Positions 26,060 to 34,860 of a stretch of 42,298 nucleotides of DNA are shown piece after piece (position 1 is the stretch's first letter; each line of letters begins with the position of its first letter). Below the pieces are notes generated by a model. That model did not search any database and was not told where the DNA came from. It saw nothing but the letters and a program-made list of their open reading frames with translations. Source of the DNA: Gammaproteobacteria bacterium (GTDB lineage: Bacteria; Pseudomonadota; Gammaproteobacteria; Steroidobacterales; Steroidobacteraceae). The stretch covers positions 1 to 42,298 of the forward strand of contig DAIDHH010000196.1 of the NCBI GenBank assembly GCA_027452045.1, in the 5' to 3' direction. Both the position numbers and the translations under genes were made by a program.

Positions 26060-26801
26060 GCGTCGCTCGGCCCTCGAGTCCTTGGCCCCGCCGACCGGCA
26101 AGGGTGAGGGACGACCGCTCGTCATCGGCGAGGTGCGCGGCTTCGCGCTGCTGCAGGCGGCGGCCTTCGTGGGCACCGTCGCAGCGCTCGAGCGCGCCGT
26201 GCGCTCCGCGTTGGGAGTCGATTTGCCGAAGCGCATCGATGCGCCGCGCCGGGCGAACGGGATTTGCGTGTTCAAGACCGGCCCCGAGCAGTTCCTGCTC
26301 GTGGGTCCGCAGGATGCGCAGGTGGCATCGACGGAGCACGCTGGCCTCGAGTCGAGCTCGCACCCGGCGCCGCTCCTCGCCGGGGACGCCCGGCTGCGCA
26401 GGGTCGGGCCGGAGCCGGTGAGGCCCGCGGGCGCGACGGAATTCTGGGCCGACACTCTTCGGGAGGTCGTGCCGTCCGCCATGGGATCCCTCACCTCGCT
26501 GTCCCATGGCCGCACGAGGCTGTTCCTCGAGGGAGCGGCCGCACGGGAGGTCCTGTCCACGGGCATTGCCGTGGATCTGCACCCCGAGGTGTTTCGGTGC
26601 GATGCGTACGCGCTCACCGGCCTCGAGGACACCCCGGTTCTGCTGCACCGGACCGACTCCCAAAGATACGAGCTGTACGTGCTCAGGACGTACGCGGGCT
26701 GGGTCTGGGAATGGCTGACCGACGCCGCGCTTCCGTTCGGATACGAGGTCGTCAAGAAATCCCACGCCTCTTTGATCGTTGGACCAAACGTGCGAGCCTG
26801 A
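26052..26801 (+). CDS. soxG: Sarcosine oxidase-like gamma subunit
   Basis: 249 residues, a little longer than typical SoxG. It shares the family pattern: a weakly conserved N-terminal half, then TSLSHGRTRLFLEGAAAREVLSTGIAVDLHPEVF and TPVLLHRTDSQRYELYVLRTYAGWVWEWL. It has the fold of a GcvT domain without its folate site and completes the oxidase. It overlaps soxA by eight bases. Unlike many sox operons, no glyA or purU gene is linked to it here; the next genes are hutC-hutF, on the other strand. Confidence 0.85.
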   Translation: MLERRSALESLAPPTGKGEGRPLVIGEVRGFALLQAAAFVGTVAALERAVRSALGVDLPKRIDAPRRANGICVFKTGPEQFLLVGPQDAQVASTEHAGLESSSHPAPLLAGDARLRRVGPEPVRPAGATEFWADTLREVVPSAMGSLTSLSHGRTRLFLEGAAAREVLSTGIAVDLHPEVFRCDAYALTGLEDTPVLLHRTDSQRYELYVLRTYAGWVWEWLTDAALPFGYEVVKKSHASLIVGPNVRA

Positions 26802-27082
26802 CGTATGAAGACGCACAGCGCACGTTATGTGTACTAGCGCGTCTTTGTGTCAGCGGTAATTTCCCACGCGTCCTTGGAAAGAGGGGTGGTCTCGCCTACA
26901 GTGCACTCTTGAAACGGAGCGTTGTTGGCCTGCAACGGCGTCCGGTAAATCGAGAGGCGGCGGGAAGTGGCGAACGTCCGCGACCGGATGGCCAGCGTCG
27001 AGGTGCTGGCGACCGGTTGGCCCCGCCTGTATCAGGAGCTGGCGGGCATCCTGGTGCGTCTGAAAATGGCCCCTGGAGCGGC
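26802..27082. other. Intergenic space between soxG and hutC
   Basis: The space holds an inverted pair AAGACGC/GCGTCTT (26808-26845, loop 24 bases with a small inner stem), a possible weak terminator for the sox operon. A plus-strand promoter-like pair follows, TTGGAA (26874-26879) and TACAGT (26897-26902), spaced 17 bases. Downstream is a CGTTG/CAACG hairpin and a 57-codon frame from the GTG at 26967 to 27140 that runs into the 3' end of hutC antisense. I recognise no protein or RNA family. Confidence 0.35.
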
Positions 27083-27829
27083 TCAGGCGCGCTGGTGCCG
27101 GAACCGGGCGATGAGCCGATGTTGGTCGCACGGGTAGATCAGGCGCACGTGCGTGATGCGCTGCTCATCGAGCCAGGTATTGCGCTCGATGCTCAGGCAG
27201 GCCTTGTGCCGCGGGATCTCGAGACGGCGGGCAATGGCCGCATCGGCGTTGAGCGCGCAGATCTGATGCTCGGCGTCCGTCCAGGGAATGCGTTGCAGCA
27301 GCCAGCGGCCCGGCGAGGTCCGGGAGAATCGCTCGCGTCTCGCCTCGGGCACGGCCCGCAGGTTGATCAGCCGCTCCTCGAACGCATGCGGCCGCCCGTC
27401 GGCCCGGTGCAGACCGATGAGCGAGAGCACCGGGGTGCCCGCCGTGACGCCGAGTGCGCTGGCATCGTCGGCGTTCGCGGGCCTGACCTGCCGGTCTAGA
27501 CATTCGTAGTCGTAGGTCGAGCCGGCGGCCACGAGCTCCGCCTCGATGTCGTGAATCTCCAGCACCGATTCCTGGGGCCGCGGTGCGCTCACCGTCGTGC
27601 CGGCCCGCCGTCGGCGGGTGATCAGACGCTGCTCGGCGAGTGCGCCGAGGGCCTTGCTGATGGTCATCCGGGCGCAGCCGAAGGTTCTCGCCAGCTCGTG
27701 TTCGGAGGGGAGCTTGTGGCCCGCGGGCCATGCGCCGGAGACGATCTTCTGCCGCAGGGCGTCGTAAATCTCGCGGTATCGCGGCAGGGCGCCTGAGTCG
27801 GTGGGCTTGAGTGGCTCGAGCGCAGTCAT
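27083..27829 (-). CDS. hutC: Histidine utilization repressor HutC (GntR family)
   Basis: 248 residues. A GntR winged helix covers residues 17-85 (YREIYDALRQKIVSGAWPAGHKLPSEHELARTFGCARMTISKALGAL). The UTRA effector domain follows, with PHAFEERLINLRAVPEA and the HutC-typical AEHQICALNADAAIARRLEI and ACLSIERNTW. HutC represses hut genes and is released by urocanate (or, in some enteric bacteria, imidazolepropionate too). Its ATG begins one base after the hutF stop, so the two genes share an mRNA and HutC probably represses its own synthesis through the operators at 29240-29269. A GGTCTAGACA palindrome inside the gene (27493-27502) resembles those operators. Confidence 0.93.
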   Translation of the reverse strand: MTALEPLKPTDSGALPRYREIYDALRQKIVSGAWPAGHKLPSEHELARTFGCARMTISKALGALAEQRLITRRRRAGTTVSAPRPQESVLEIHDIEAELVAAGSTYDYECLDRQVRPANADDASALGVTAGTPVLSLIGLHRADGRPHAFEERLINLRAVPEARRERFSRTSPGRWLLQRIPWTDAEHQICALNADAAIARRLEIPRHKACLSIERNTWLDEQRITHVRLIYPCDQHRLIARFRHQRA

Positions 27830-27830
27830 G

Positions 27831-29198
27831 TCAGGTGCTCTGCAGCAGCCGGGTCAGGGTGCGGCGGTAGGCCGCATCGATCCGGTCGCGCCCGATGTGG
27901 CGCCGGTTCTCGACGACGGTTCGCCCACCCGCGATGACATCGCGGATCAGAGAGCGGCCCGCGGCGAACACCCAGGTGTCGATGACGGCGTCTTCGCCGC
28001 GCCCGGCGAGGTCGGGGTGGTCGGCGTCCAGGATCAGAAGGTCAGCCCGATTGCCTGCCGCAAGGGCGCCCACCGGCAGTGCGAGCGCCTGCGCGCCGCC
28101 CGAAAGGGCGGCCTGGTACAGGCTCTCGCCGGTGGAGGGCCGTGCCGAATCCGCAAGGACATTGCGCGAGCGGCGCACGAGCCGCTGGCTGTATTCCAAC
28201 TGGCGCAGCTCGCCGGCGGCATCGAGCAGGATGTGCGAGTCCGTGCCGACCGCCCAGTGTCCCCGGGCGTCCCGGTAGGCCGCAGCCGGGAATATCCCAT
28301 CGCCGAGATTCGCCTCCGTCACCGGACAGAGTCCGGCCACGGCGCCGCTTGCGGCCAGCTGTGTCGTTTCCGTGGGCGTGAGGTGCGTGGCGTGCACCAG
28401 GCACCAGCGCGCCGTGACGCCGGCATGGCGCAGCAGCCACTCGACCGGCCGCTCGCCGCAGAAGGCGAGGCAATCCTCGACCTCCTTCACCTGTTCGGCC
28501 GCATGGATGTGCACGGGGCCCTCGGGATACTGGCGCAGCAGCGCCTGCAATCGATCGCCCGTCACGGCCCGCAACGAGTGGGGCGCGACGCCGACGGCGC
28601 GGTGCGCAGTCCGGCCCAGCCGGGTGCGCACGCGTTCGACGATCGCCGCAAACGTCTCGAGATCGGTGATGAAACGGCGCTGGCCCGGCGTGGGCGGCGC
28701 GCCGCCGAACTGGCTGGATTCATAGAACACCGGCAGCAGGGTGAGGCCCATACCGGTGAGGTCGGCCGCCTCGGCGTGGCGCAACGCGAGCTCCGCCGGG
28801 TTCTCATACGCTGTCCCCTCGGGGCTGCGATGCAGGTAGTGAAACTCCCCGATGCTGGTGAACCCCGCCTCGAGCATGTCGGCGTAGGCATACGCGGCGA
28901 TCGCCTGCACGTCATCCGGCTCCATCCGCTCGAGGAAGCGATACATCACCTCGCGCCAGGACCAGAAGTCATCGCTCCCGGGACCGAGCCGCTCGGCGAG
29001 GCCGGCCATGGCGCGCTGGAAAGCATGACCGTGGACGTTGGGCAGGCCCGCAATGGCCATGGCAAAGCGCTCATCGCCGGGGGCCGCTGGGGTCCCGGCG
29101 TTGACCCCCTGGATCACCCCCGAGCGCACCTCGATGCGCACGTTGCGCCGCCAGCCGCCCGGCAGCCAGGCGGAATCGAAGAAGAATGTCCGGTTCAT
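27831..29198 (-). CDS. hutF: N-formimidoyl-L-glutamate deiminase
   Basis: 455 residues of the amidohydrolase superfamily. The metal-binding HxH is in [15 protein letters not shown]; other active-site segments are [31 protein letters not shown] and [10 protein letters not shown]. HutF converts formiminoglutamate to formylglutamate and ammonia, the branch completed by HutG. I chose the ATG at 29198 ([16 protein letters not shown]), which matches the family N-terminus and has GAAGG upstream; the open frame extends past it into hutI sequence on the other strand. Its promoter lies in the 91-base space shared with hutI, over the HutC operators. hutC follows one base after the stop. Confidence 0.94.
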   Translation of the reverse strand: MNRTFFFDSAWLPGGWRRNVRIEVRSGVIQGVNAGTPAAPGDERFAMAIAGLPNVHGHAFQRAMAGLAERLGPGSDDFWSWREVMYRFLERMEPDDVQAIAAYAYADMLEAGFTSIGEFHYLHRSPEGTAYENPAELALRHAEAADLTGMGLTLLPVFYESSQFGGAPPTPGQRRFITDLETFAAIVERVRTRLGRTAHRAVGVAPHSLRAVTGDRLQALLRQYPEGPVHIHAAEQVKEVEDCLAFCGERPVEWLLRHAGVTARWCLVHATHLTPTETTQLAASGAVAGLCPVTEANLGDGIFPAAAYRDARGHWAVGTDSHILLDAAGELRQLEYSQRLVRRSRNVLADSARPSTGESLYQAALSGGAQALALPVGALAAGNRADLLILDADHPDLAGRGEDAVIDTWVFAAGRSLIRDVIAGGRTVVENRRHIGRDRIDAAYRRTLTRLLQST

Positions 29199-29239
29199 GG
29201 CGCGAGCCTTCGGGGTTCTCCGGGAGGGGTTCCCTGATA

Positions 29240-29269
29240 TGTCTAGGCATATTATGATTTGCCTAGACA
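29240..29269. promoter_or_regulatory. Paired HutC operators in the hutF/hutI divergent promoter
   Basis: TGTCTAGGCA (29240-29249) and TGCCTAGACA (29260-29269) form a perfect 10-bp inverted repeat around a 10-base AT-rich spacer. Each arm is itself a near palindrome (TGTCTAGACA with one change), as expected for a GntR/HutC dimer site. The two sites are 20 bases apart, on the same face of the helix. The spacer contains TATTAT, a likely -10 for hutI, and CATAAT on the other strand for hutF. Bound repressor would therefore block both directions. Confidence 0.75.
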
Positions 29270-29289
29270 AAATAGAAGGCCCGGGCTCC

Positions 29290-30492
29290 GTGCAATTCGA
29301 TCGTCTCTGGCGCAACGCGAGGTTGGCGACCCTGGCGCCGCACCGTCCAGGTGTCGGCCTGGTCGAGCGCGGCGCCATCGGCATCGCGCAGGGCCGTATC
29401 GTCTTCGCCGGCGCCGAGGCGGATCTGCCCTCTGGAGCGCTCGCGAGAGAGGTCTTCGATCTCGAGGGACGCCTGCTCACCCCGGGCCTGATCGACTGTC
29501 ACACCCATCTCGTGTTCGGCGGCGATCGCAGCCGGGAGTTCGAGATGCGCCTCGCCGGCGCCGACTATCAGAGCATCGCCAAAGCCGGTGGAGGCATTCT
29601 GTCTACGGTGCGGGCCACGCGGGCGGCGAGCGAAGATGAGCTCGTGGCCTCGGCGCTCGAGCGCCTGCGCTGCCTGCTCGCCGAAGGAGTGACGACAGTC
29701 GAGATCAAGTCGGGGTACGGCCTCGATCTCGACACGGAGCTGCGGATGTTGCGGGCCGCCCGCACACTGGGACGACAGCATCCGGTCGATGTGGCGACGA
29801 CGCTGCTCGCGGCGCACACCATTCCGCCGGATCGCGATCGGGCCGAGTACATCGAGCTCATCGAGCGCGAGCTGATTCCGCAAGCCGCGCGCGAGGGACT
29901 GGCCGAGGCCGTCGACGGGTTCTGCGAAGGCATCGCGTTCACTCCCGCGGAGATCCGCCGCGTGTTCGAGGCGGCCCGCTCGGCGGGACTGCCGGTGAAG
30001 CTGCATGCCGATCAGCTCTCGGACTCGGGTGGCGCGGCGTTGGCGGCCGGGTTCGGGGCGCTTTCCGCGGATCACCTGGAGTGGACGGGCGCGGAGGCAG
30101 TGGCGGCGCTCGCTCGCGCGGGCACCATCGCGGTGCTGCTGCCCGGGGCGTTCTACAGCCTGAGGGAGCGCCGCCTGCCGCCCGTCGAGGCGCTGCGCCG
30201 TTCGGGGGTGCGCATCGCGGTGGCCACCGACTGCAATCCGGGCACTTCCCCGCTGTTGTCCGTCCTCATGGCCCTCAATCTCGCCGCGGTGCAGTTCGGC
30301 CTCACCATCGAGGAATGCCTTGCGGGCGTCACACGCGAGGCCGCGCACGCGCTCGGCCGTCAGCGCGACATCGGCACCCTCGAGCCGGGCAAGCGTGCGG
30401 ACTTCGCCATCTGGAACGTGGAGCGGCCCGCGGAACTCGTCTACTGGATCGGCCGCAATCCTTTGTACAAGCGTGTCTGGAGGGGTGATTGA
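29290..30492 (+). CDS. hutI: Imidazolonepropionase
   Basis: 400 residues from the GTG at 29290 ([17 protein letters not shown]), with GAAGG about 12 bases upstream. Upstream in-frame starts would run through the operators. Metal and substrate motifs are [55 protein letters not shown] and [11 protein letters not shown], all in HutI order. The enzyme opens imidazolone propionate to formiminoglutamate, the substrate of HutF. It is first in hutIHGU; its stop overlaps the hutH start. Confidence 0.95.
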   Translation: MQFDRLWRNARLATLAPHRPGVGLVERGAIGIAQGRIVFAGAEADLPSGALAREVFDLEGRLLTPGLIDCHTHLVFGGDRSREFEMRLAGADYQSIAKAGGGILSTVRATRAASEDELVASALERLRCLLAEGVTTVEIKSGYGLDLDTELRMLRAARTLGRQHPVDVATTLLAAHTIPPDRDRAEYIELIERELIPQAAREGLAEAVDGFCEGIAFTPAEIRRVFEAARSAGLPVKLHADQLSDSGGAALAAGFGALSADHLEWTGAEAVAALARAGTIAVLLPGAFYSLRERRLPPVEALRRSGVRIAVATDCNPGTSPLLSVLMALNLAAVQFGLTIEECLAGVTREAAHALGRQRDIGTLEPGKRADFAIWNVERPAELVYWIGRNPLYKRVWRGD

Positions 30493-32030
30493 GCATCGTC
30501 GTTCTGCAGCCTGGAAAGGTGACTTTGGGCGAGTGGGCGGCCGTCTACCGTGGCGCCGGCGTCTGCCTCGACGAGTCGTGCATTGCGCCCATCGCGCGCG
30601 GCGCCGAGGCGGTCGCGCGCATCCTGGCGCGCGGCGAGCCGGTCTACGGCATCAACACCGGCTTCGGGAAACTAGCGAGCGTGCGCATCGACACGGCGGA
30701 TCTCGCGAAGCTGCAGAGCAACATCGTCCTGTCGCATTGCGTGGGCGTCGGCGAGCCCATGCCCGTCGCGGTGACCCGTCTGATGCTCGCGCTCAAGATC
30801 GCCAACGTGGCGCAGGGTGCTTCGGGGGTCAGGCCGGAGACGGTGAGGCTGATGTGCGCTCTGCTCGATCGCAACCTGACACCCGTCGTCCCGTCGCAGG
30901 GCTCGGTGGGCGCCTCCGGCGATCTGGCGCCGCTCGCGCACCTCGCGGGAGCACTGATCGGTGTCGGTGAGATCGCACTGCCCACGGGGGAGCGCTTGAG
31001 CGCGCTCGCGGCGCTCGGCGCGGCGGGACTTGCGCCCCTCACGCTCTCGCCCAAGGAGGGCCTGGCGTTGCTGAACGGCACCCAGTTCTCCACCGCGAAC
31101 GCGCTGGCGGCTTTGTTCGACATCGATACGGTGTTCCAGTCGGCGCTGGTGAGCGGAGCGCTGTCGACGGAGGCGGCCAAGGGGTCGGATACGCCATTCG
31201 ATCCGCGCATCCATGTCCTGCGTGGTCATCGCGGGCAAATCGAGACCGCGCAGGCGCTGCGCGCGCTGATGGCTGGCTCGGCGATCCGCGCCTCCCACCG
31301 AGTGGGGGATCCGCGCGTGCAGGATCCGTACTGTCTGCGCTGCCAGCCGCAGGTCATGGGGGCGGCGCTCGATCTGTTGCGCTACGCGGCGCGCACGCTC
31401 GAATGCGAGGCCAACGGGGTGTCGGACAATCCGCTGATCTTCGCGGATACCGATGAGGCGCTCTCCGGAGGCAACTTCCATGCCGAGCCCGTCGCCCTCG
31501 CCGCCGATGCCATGGCGATCGCCCTGTGCGAAGTCGGCTCGCTCTCGGAGCGACGCATCGCCATGCTGGTCGACCCGGCGCTCTCGGGTCTGCCGGCCTT
31601 CCTCACGCCTCATCCCGGGCTCAACTCCGGACTGATGATGCCGCAGGTCACCGCCGCCGCGCTCGTCTCCGAGAACAAGCAGTGCGCTTATCCGGCGAGC
31701 GTCGACTCCATCCCGACCTCCGCGAATCAGGAAGATCACGTGTCGATGGCGGCGCACGGCGCGCGCCGGCTGCACCGCATGGCGGCCAACGCCGCGGCCG
31801 TCGTCGGCATCGAGCTCATCACCGCCGTTCAGGGCTGCGACTTCTACGGCAACCTGCGCTCGAGCGCGCCGCTCGAGGCGGTGCGCAAGGTAGTGCGCGC
31901 CAGGATTGCGCCGCTCACCGACGATCGTTACCTGCACAGCGATCTTCAGGCGGCGAGCGATCTGGTGCGCAGCCGCGCGCTCCTCGAAGCGGTGCGCGGA
32001 ATGCCGCTGCCGGCACTGGTGAGCGCATGA
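30489..32030 (+). CDS. hutH: Histidine ammonia-lyase
   Basis: 513 residues. Ala142-Ser143-Gly144 in [13 protein letters not shown] forms the MIO prosthetic group, at the same positions as in the Pseudomonas putida enzyme. [43 protein letters not shown] and [14 protein letters not shown] complete the family pattern. It removes ammonia from histidine to give urocanate. The start is a TTG at 30489 overlapping the hutI stop (TTGA). The choice rests on GGAGG five bases upstream and on [16 protein letters not shown] matching other HutH N-termini; the next in-frame GTG (30519) would cut that off. A weak start codon here may tune HutH to the amount of HutI made. Confidence 0.95.
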   Translation: MSIVVLQPGKVTLGEWAAVYRGAGVCLDESCIAPIARGAEAVARILARGEPVYGINTGFGKLASVRIDTADLAKLQSNIVLSHCVGVGEPMPVAVTRLMLALKIANVAQGASGVRPETVRLMCALLDRNLTPVVPSQGSVGASGDLAPLAHLAGALIGVGEIALPTGERLSALAALGAAGLAPLTLSPKEGLALLNGTQFSTANALAALFDIDTVFQSALVSGALSTEAAKGSDTPFDPRIHVLRGHRGQIETAQALRALMAGSAIRASHRVGDPRVQDPYCLRCQPQVMGAALDLLRYAARTLECEANGVSDNPLIFADTDEALSGGNFHAEPVALAADAMAIALCEVGSLSERRIAMLVDPALSGLPAFLTPHPGLNSGLMMPQVTAAALVSENKQCAYPASVDSIPTSANQEDHVSMAAHGARRLHRMAANAAAVVGIELITAVQGCDFYGNLRSSAPLEAVRKVVRARIAPLTDDRYLHSDLQAASDLVRSRALLEAVRGMPLPALVSA

Positions 32031-32854
32031 GCGAGTGGCTCGAGATCCATCGGGGCGAGGCCCCGCTCATCGTGAGCTTCCCGCACACCGGCACTGAGCT
32101 GCCGGCGCAGATCGAGCCGCATCTCGTGTCGTCGTGGCTCGCCCGCAAGGATGCGGACTGGTGGGTGCACCGATTGTATGACATGGCCCGAGAGCTCGGC
32201 GCTACGACGGTGCGCACGGGCATCTCGCGGACCGTGATCGACGTCAATCGGGACCCCTCGGGCGCCTCGCTCTACCCCGGGCAGACGACCACCGGCCTGT
32301 GCCCGCTCACCACTTTCGATGGCGAGCCCCTCTATCGAGGCGGGCAGGCGCCGGATGCCGCCGCCATCGCCGCGCGGCGTGAGCGCTGGTTCGACCCGTA
32401 TCACGCGGCGCTCGGCGAGGAGCTGCGGCGCCTGAAGGCGAAGCATCGGCGCGTGGTGCTGTATGACGCCCACTCGATCCGCTCGCGCGTGCCGCGGCTG
32501 TTCGAAGGCGAGCTGCCCCATTTCAACATCGGCACGTATCGCGGCGCCAGCTGCGATCCCGCCCTCACGCGCGGCATCGAGGCCGCTTGCGAGGATCCGC
32601 GCTTCAGCCGCATCACCGACGGCCGGTTCGTCGGCGGCTGGACGACCCGTCACTACGCGGACCCGCGGCACGGCGTACACACCGTGCAGATGGAGCTCGC
32701 CTGTCGCGGATATCTCGACGAGCCGTCCCTGCCCGACGCCGGCAATTGGCCTGCGCCCTACGATCCGGGGCGCGCCGCCCCGCTGCGCGCGCTGCTCGAG
32801 CGGGCGCTGCGGCACTGCATCGATTTCGCGAATTCCCAAGGAGCGAACCCATGA
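32027..32854 (+). CDS. hutG: N-formylglutamate deformylase
   Basis: 275 residues of the N-formylglutamate amidohydrolase family. Motifs are [74 protein letters not shown] and [13 protein letters not shown]; the His and Glu residues in these bind the metal. It makes glutamate and formate, the last step after HutF. The ATG overlaps the hutH stop (ATGA) and the stop overlaps the hutU start (ATGA), so translation is coupled on both sides. Confidence 0.94.
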   Translation: MSEWLEIHRGEAPLIVSFPHTGTELPAQIEPHLVSSWLARKDADWWVHRLYDMARELGATTVRTGISRTVIDVNRDPSGASLYPGQTTTGLCPLTTFDGEPLYRGGQAPDAAAIAARRERWFDPYHAALGEELRRLKAKHRRVVLYDAHSIRSRVPRLFEGELPHFNIGTYRGASCDPALTRGIEAACEDPRFSRITDGRFVGGWTTRHYADPRHGVHTVQMELACRGYLDEPSLPDAGNWPAPYDPGRAAPLRALLERALRHCIDFANSQGANP

Positions 32855-34548
32855 CCTCATCTCAGGCAACGCGAACCCGGGTCGACACGCGGCGGGTCAT
32901 CCGGGCGCCCACCGGGACGCAGCGCACCGCCAAGAGCTGGCTGACGGAGGCGCCGCTGCGCATGTTGATGAACAATCTGGATCCTGAGGTCGGTGAGCGG
33001 CCCGCGGAGCTGGTGGTGTACGGCGGCATCGGGCGCGCCGCGCGCGACTGGGAGAGCTACGACCTGATCGTGTCGACTCTGCGGCGCCTCGAGGCCGATC
33101 AGACGCTGCTCATCCAGGCGGGCAAGCCAGTTGGGGTGTTCACGACCCACGCTGATGCGCCGCGCGTGCTCATCGCCAATTCCAACCTGGTGCCGCGCTG
33201 GGCGACCTGGGAGCACTTCAACGAGCTCGACCGCAAGGGGCTCATGATGTTCGGCCAGATGACCGCGGGCTCGTGGATCTACATCGGCAGCCAGGGCATC
33301 GTGCAGGGCACCTACGAGACCTTCGCTGAGATGGGCCGGCGCCACTACGGCGGCTCGCTCGCCGGGCGCTGGCTGCTCACCGCGGGGCTGGGCGGCATGG
33401 GCGGTGCGCAACCGCTCGCGGCGGTGATGGCCGGCGCCTCCTGCCTCGCCATCGAGTGCCAGCGTTCGCGCATCGACATGCGGCTGCGCTCGGGCTACCT
33501 CGATCACGCCACCGAGAGCCTGGATGAGGCGCTCTCGATCGTCGAGCGCGCCTGTGAGAGCGGCAAGCCGGTGTCGGTGGGATTGCTCGGCAACGCCGCG
33601 GAAGTGCTGCCGCGGATCTTCGCGCGCGGCGTGCGCCCGAGTCTGCTCACCGATCAGACCTCGGCCCACGATCCGGTGAATGGCTACCTGCCGATCGGCT
33701 GGAGCGTCGAGCGCTGGGTGGAGATGCGCGAGCGCGACCCGCAGGCGGTGGCGCAGGCGGCGCGCGCCTCGATGGCCGCGCACGTGCGTGCCATGTTGGA
33801 TTTTCATGCGGCCGGCGTGCCTACCGTGGACTATGGCAACAACATCCGGCAGATGGCCCTCGAGGAGGGCGTGAAGAACGCCTTCGACTTCCCCGGCTTC
33901 GTGCCCGCCTACATCCGCCCGCTCTTCTGCCGTGGTGTGGGGCCGTTTCGCTGGGCGGCGCTCTCGGGCGACCCGCAGGACATCTACAAGACCGACGCCA
34001 AGGTGAAGGAACTGCTGCCTCACGACCGGCAGCTGCATCACTGGCTCGACATGGCGCGCGAGAAGATCCACTTCCAGGGCCTGCCGGCGCGCATCTGCTG
34101 GGTGGGGCTCGGCGAGCGGCACCGCCTCGGACTCGCCTTCAACGAGATGGTGGCGCGCGGTGAGCTCCAGGCCCCGGTGGTGATCGGGCGCGATCATCTC
34201 GACTCGGGCTCCGTCGCCTCGCCGAATCGCGAGACGGAAGCGATGCGCGACGGCTCGGATGCCGTGTCCGACTGGCCGCTGCTCAACGCGCTGCTCAACA
34301 CCGCCTCGGGTGCGACCTGGGTATCGCTGCATCATGGCGGTGGTGTTGGTATGGGTTTCTCCCAACACGCGGGGCTGGTCATCGTATGCGATGGCACGCC
34401 GGAGGCGGCCAGGCGGATCGCGCGCGTGCTGTGGAACGACCCGGCGAGCGGAGTCATGCGGCACGCCGATGCGGGCTATCCGGAGGCAATCGAATGCGCG
34501 CGCCGGAACGGGCTCGATCTGCCCGGCATCCTCGGCGAATTGACATAA
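32851..34548 (+). CDS. hutU: Urocanate hydratase
   Basis: 565 residues, the usual length. The urocanase signature [10 protein letters not shown] contains the active-site cysteine, here Cys416 (Cys410 in P. putida). NAD-binding [17 protein letters not shown] is at about 179-195, with [16 protein letters not shown] and [11 protein letters not shown] also present. It hydrates urocanate to imidazolone propionate, which HutI uses. The ATG at 32851 follows a strong AAGGAG. It is last in the operon; a 12-bp hairpin follows 30 bases after its stop. Confidence 0.96.
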   Translation: MTSSQATRTRVDTRRVIRAPTGTQRTAKSWLTEAPLRMLMNNLDPEVGERPAELVVYGGIGRAARDWESYDLIVSTLRRLEADQTLLIQAGKPVGVFTTHADAPRVLIANSNLVPRWATWEHFNELDRKGLMMFGQMTAGSWIYIGSQGIVQGTYETFAEMGRRHYGGSLAGRWLLTAGLGGMGGAQPLAAVMAGASCLAIECQRSRIDMRLRSGYLDHATESLDEALSIVERACESGKPVSVGLLGNAAEVLPRIFARGVRPSLLTDQTSAHDPVNGYLPIGWSVERWVEMRERDPQAVAQAARASMAAHVRAMLDFHAAGVPTVDYGNNIRQMALEEGVKNAFDFPGFVPAYIRPLFCRGVGPFRWAALSGDPQDIYKTDAKVKELLPHDRQLHHWLDMAREKIHFQGLPARICWVGLGERHRLGLAFNEMVARGELQAPVVIGRDHLDSGSVASPNRETEAMRDGSDAVSDWPLLNALLNTASGATWVSLHHGGGVGMGFSQHAGLVIVCDGTPEAARRIARVLWNDPASGVMRHADAGYPEAIECARRNGLDLPGILGELT

Positions 34549-34578
34549 GCGACAGCTGGGCCGCGGCACGTGACATAT

Positions 34579-34609
34579 CGCGCCGCCCTTGAAACATAAG
34601 GGCGGCGCG
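34579..34609 (+). terminator. Hairpin after hutU
   Basis: CGCGCCGCCCTT and AAGGGCGGCGCG form a perfect 12-bp stem around the loop GAAACAT. It lies 30 bases after the hutU stop and before the next promoter, so it probably ends the hutIHGU transcript. No T-run follows (CGCGTACG), so it may instead protect the 3' end or act with Rho. Confidence 0.6.
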
Positions 34610-34655
34610 CGCGTACGTAGTCCTCACAGCTGAGAGCTTCGCCCCATTTCAGGCC

Positions 34656-34684
34656 TTGACTCTCTTGGGCACTCCGCTGACACT
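34656..34684 (+). promoter_or_regulatory. Sigma-70 promoter ahead of the c-di-GMP riboswitch
   Basis: TTGACT (34656-34661, five of six) and GACACT (34679-34684, three of six) are spaced 17 bases. Transcription would begin near 34691-34693, exactly where the riboswitch core begins, so position and spacing support each other. Confidence 0.55.
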
Positions 34685-34692
34685 TTGCGTCA

Positions 34693-34772
34693 GTGACAAA
34701 GGCAAACCCGTCGAAAGGCGGGGACGCAAAGCCACCGGTCTTCGGGACGACTCCCATGACGGCGGGGCCGCC
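34693..34772 (+). promoter_or_regulatory. Cyclic di-GMP-I riboswitch (GEMM-I)
   Basis: The leader has the GEMM-I core in order: GACAAAGGCAAACC (34694-34707), a CCCGTC/GGCGGG stem capped by a GAAA tetraloop, GGGACGCAAAGCCACCGG (34721-34738), which holds the tetraloop receptor and ligand-binding bases, and GGCGGGGCCGCC (34761-34772), like GCGGGGUUACCG in the Vibrio Vc2 aptamer. Between the last two is a short variable arm (GGGA/TCCC). The aptamer senses cyclic di-GMP, and the gene behind it starts at 34861, so about 90 bases remain for the expression platform. I see no clear terminator there, which points to control at translation or by another mechanism. An in-frame GTG at 34693 and an ATG at 34756 lie inside the aptamer and should not be taken as starts. 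Confidence 0.85.
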
Positions 34773-34860
34773 ACGATCGCACTTCGGCGCGATCGCTCGC
34801 TCCCCCGCCCGTGCCGAGTCGCCGCAGCCCGGGGCCCAACGAGCGAGAGTCCGAACCCAC

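Noticed and set aside
34693-34860. N-terminal extension of the SPOR protein starting at GTG 34693
   Set aside because: This stretch is the c-di-GMP riboswitch; the protein-like part begins at the ATG at 34861.
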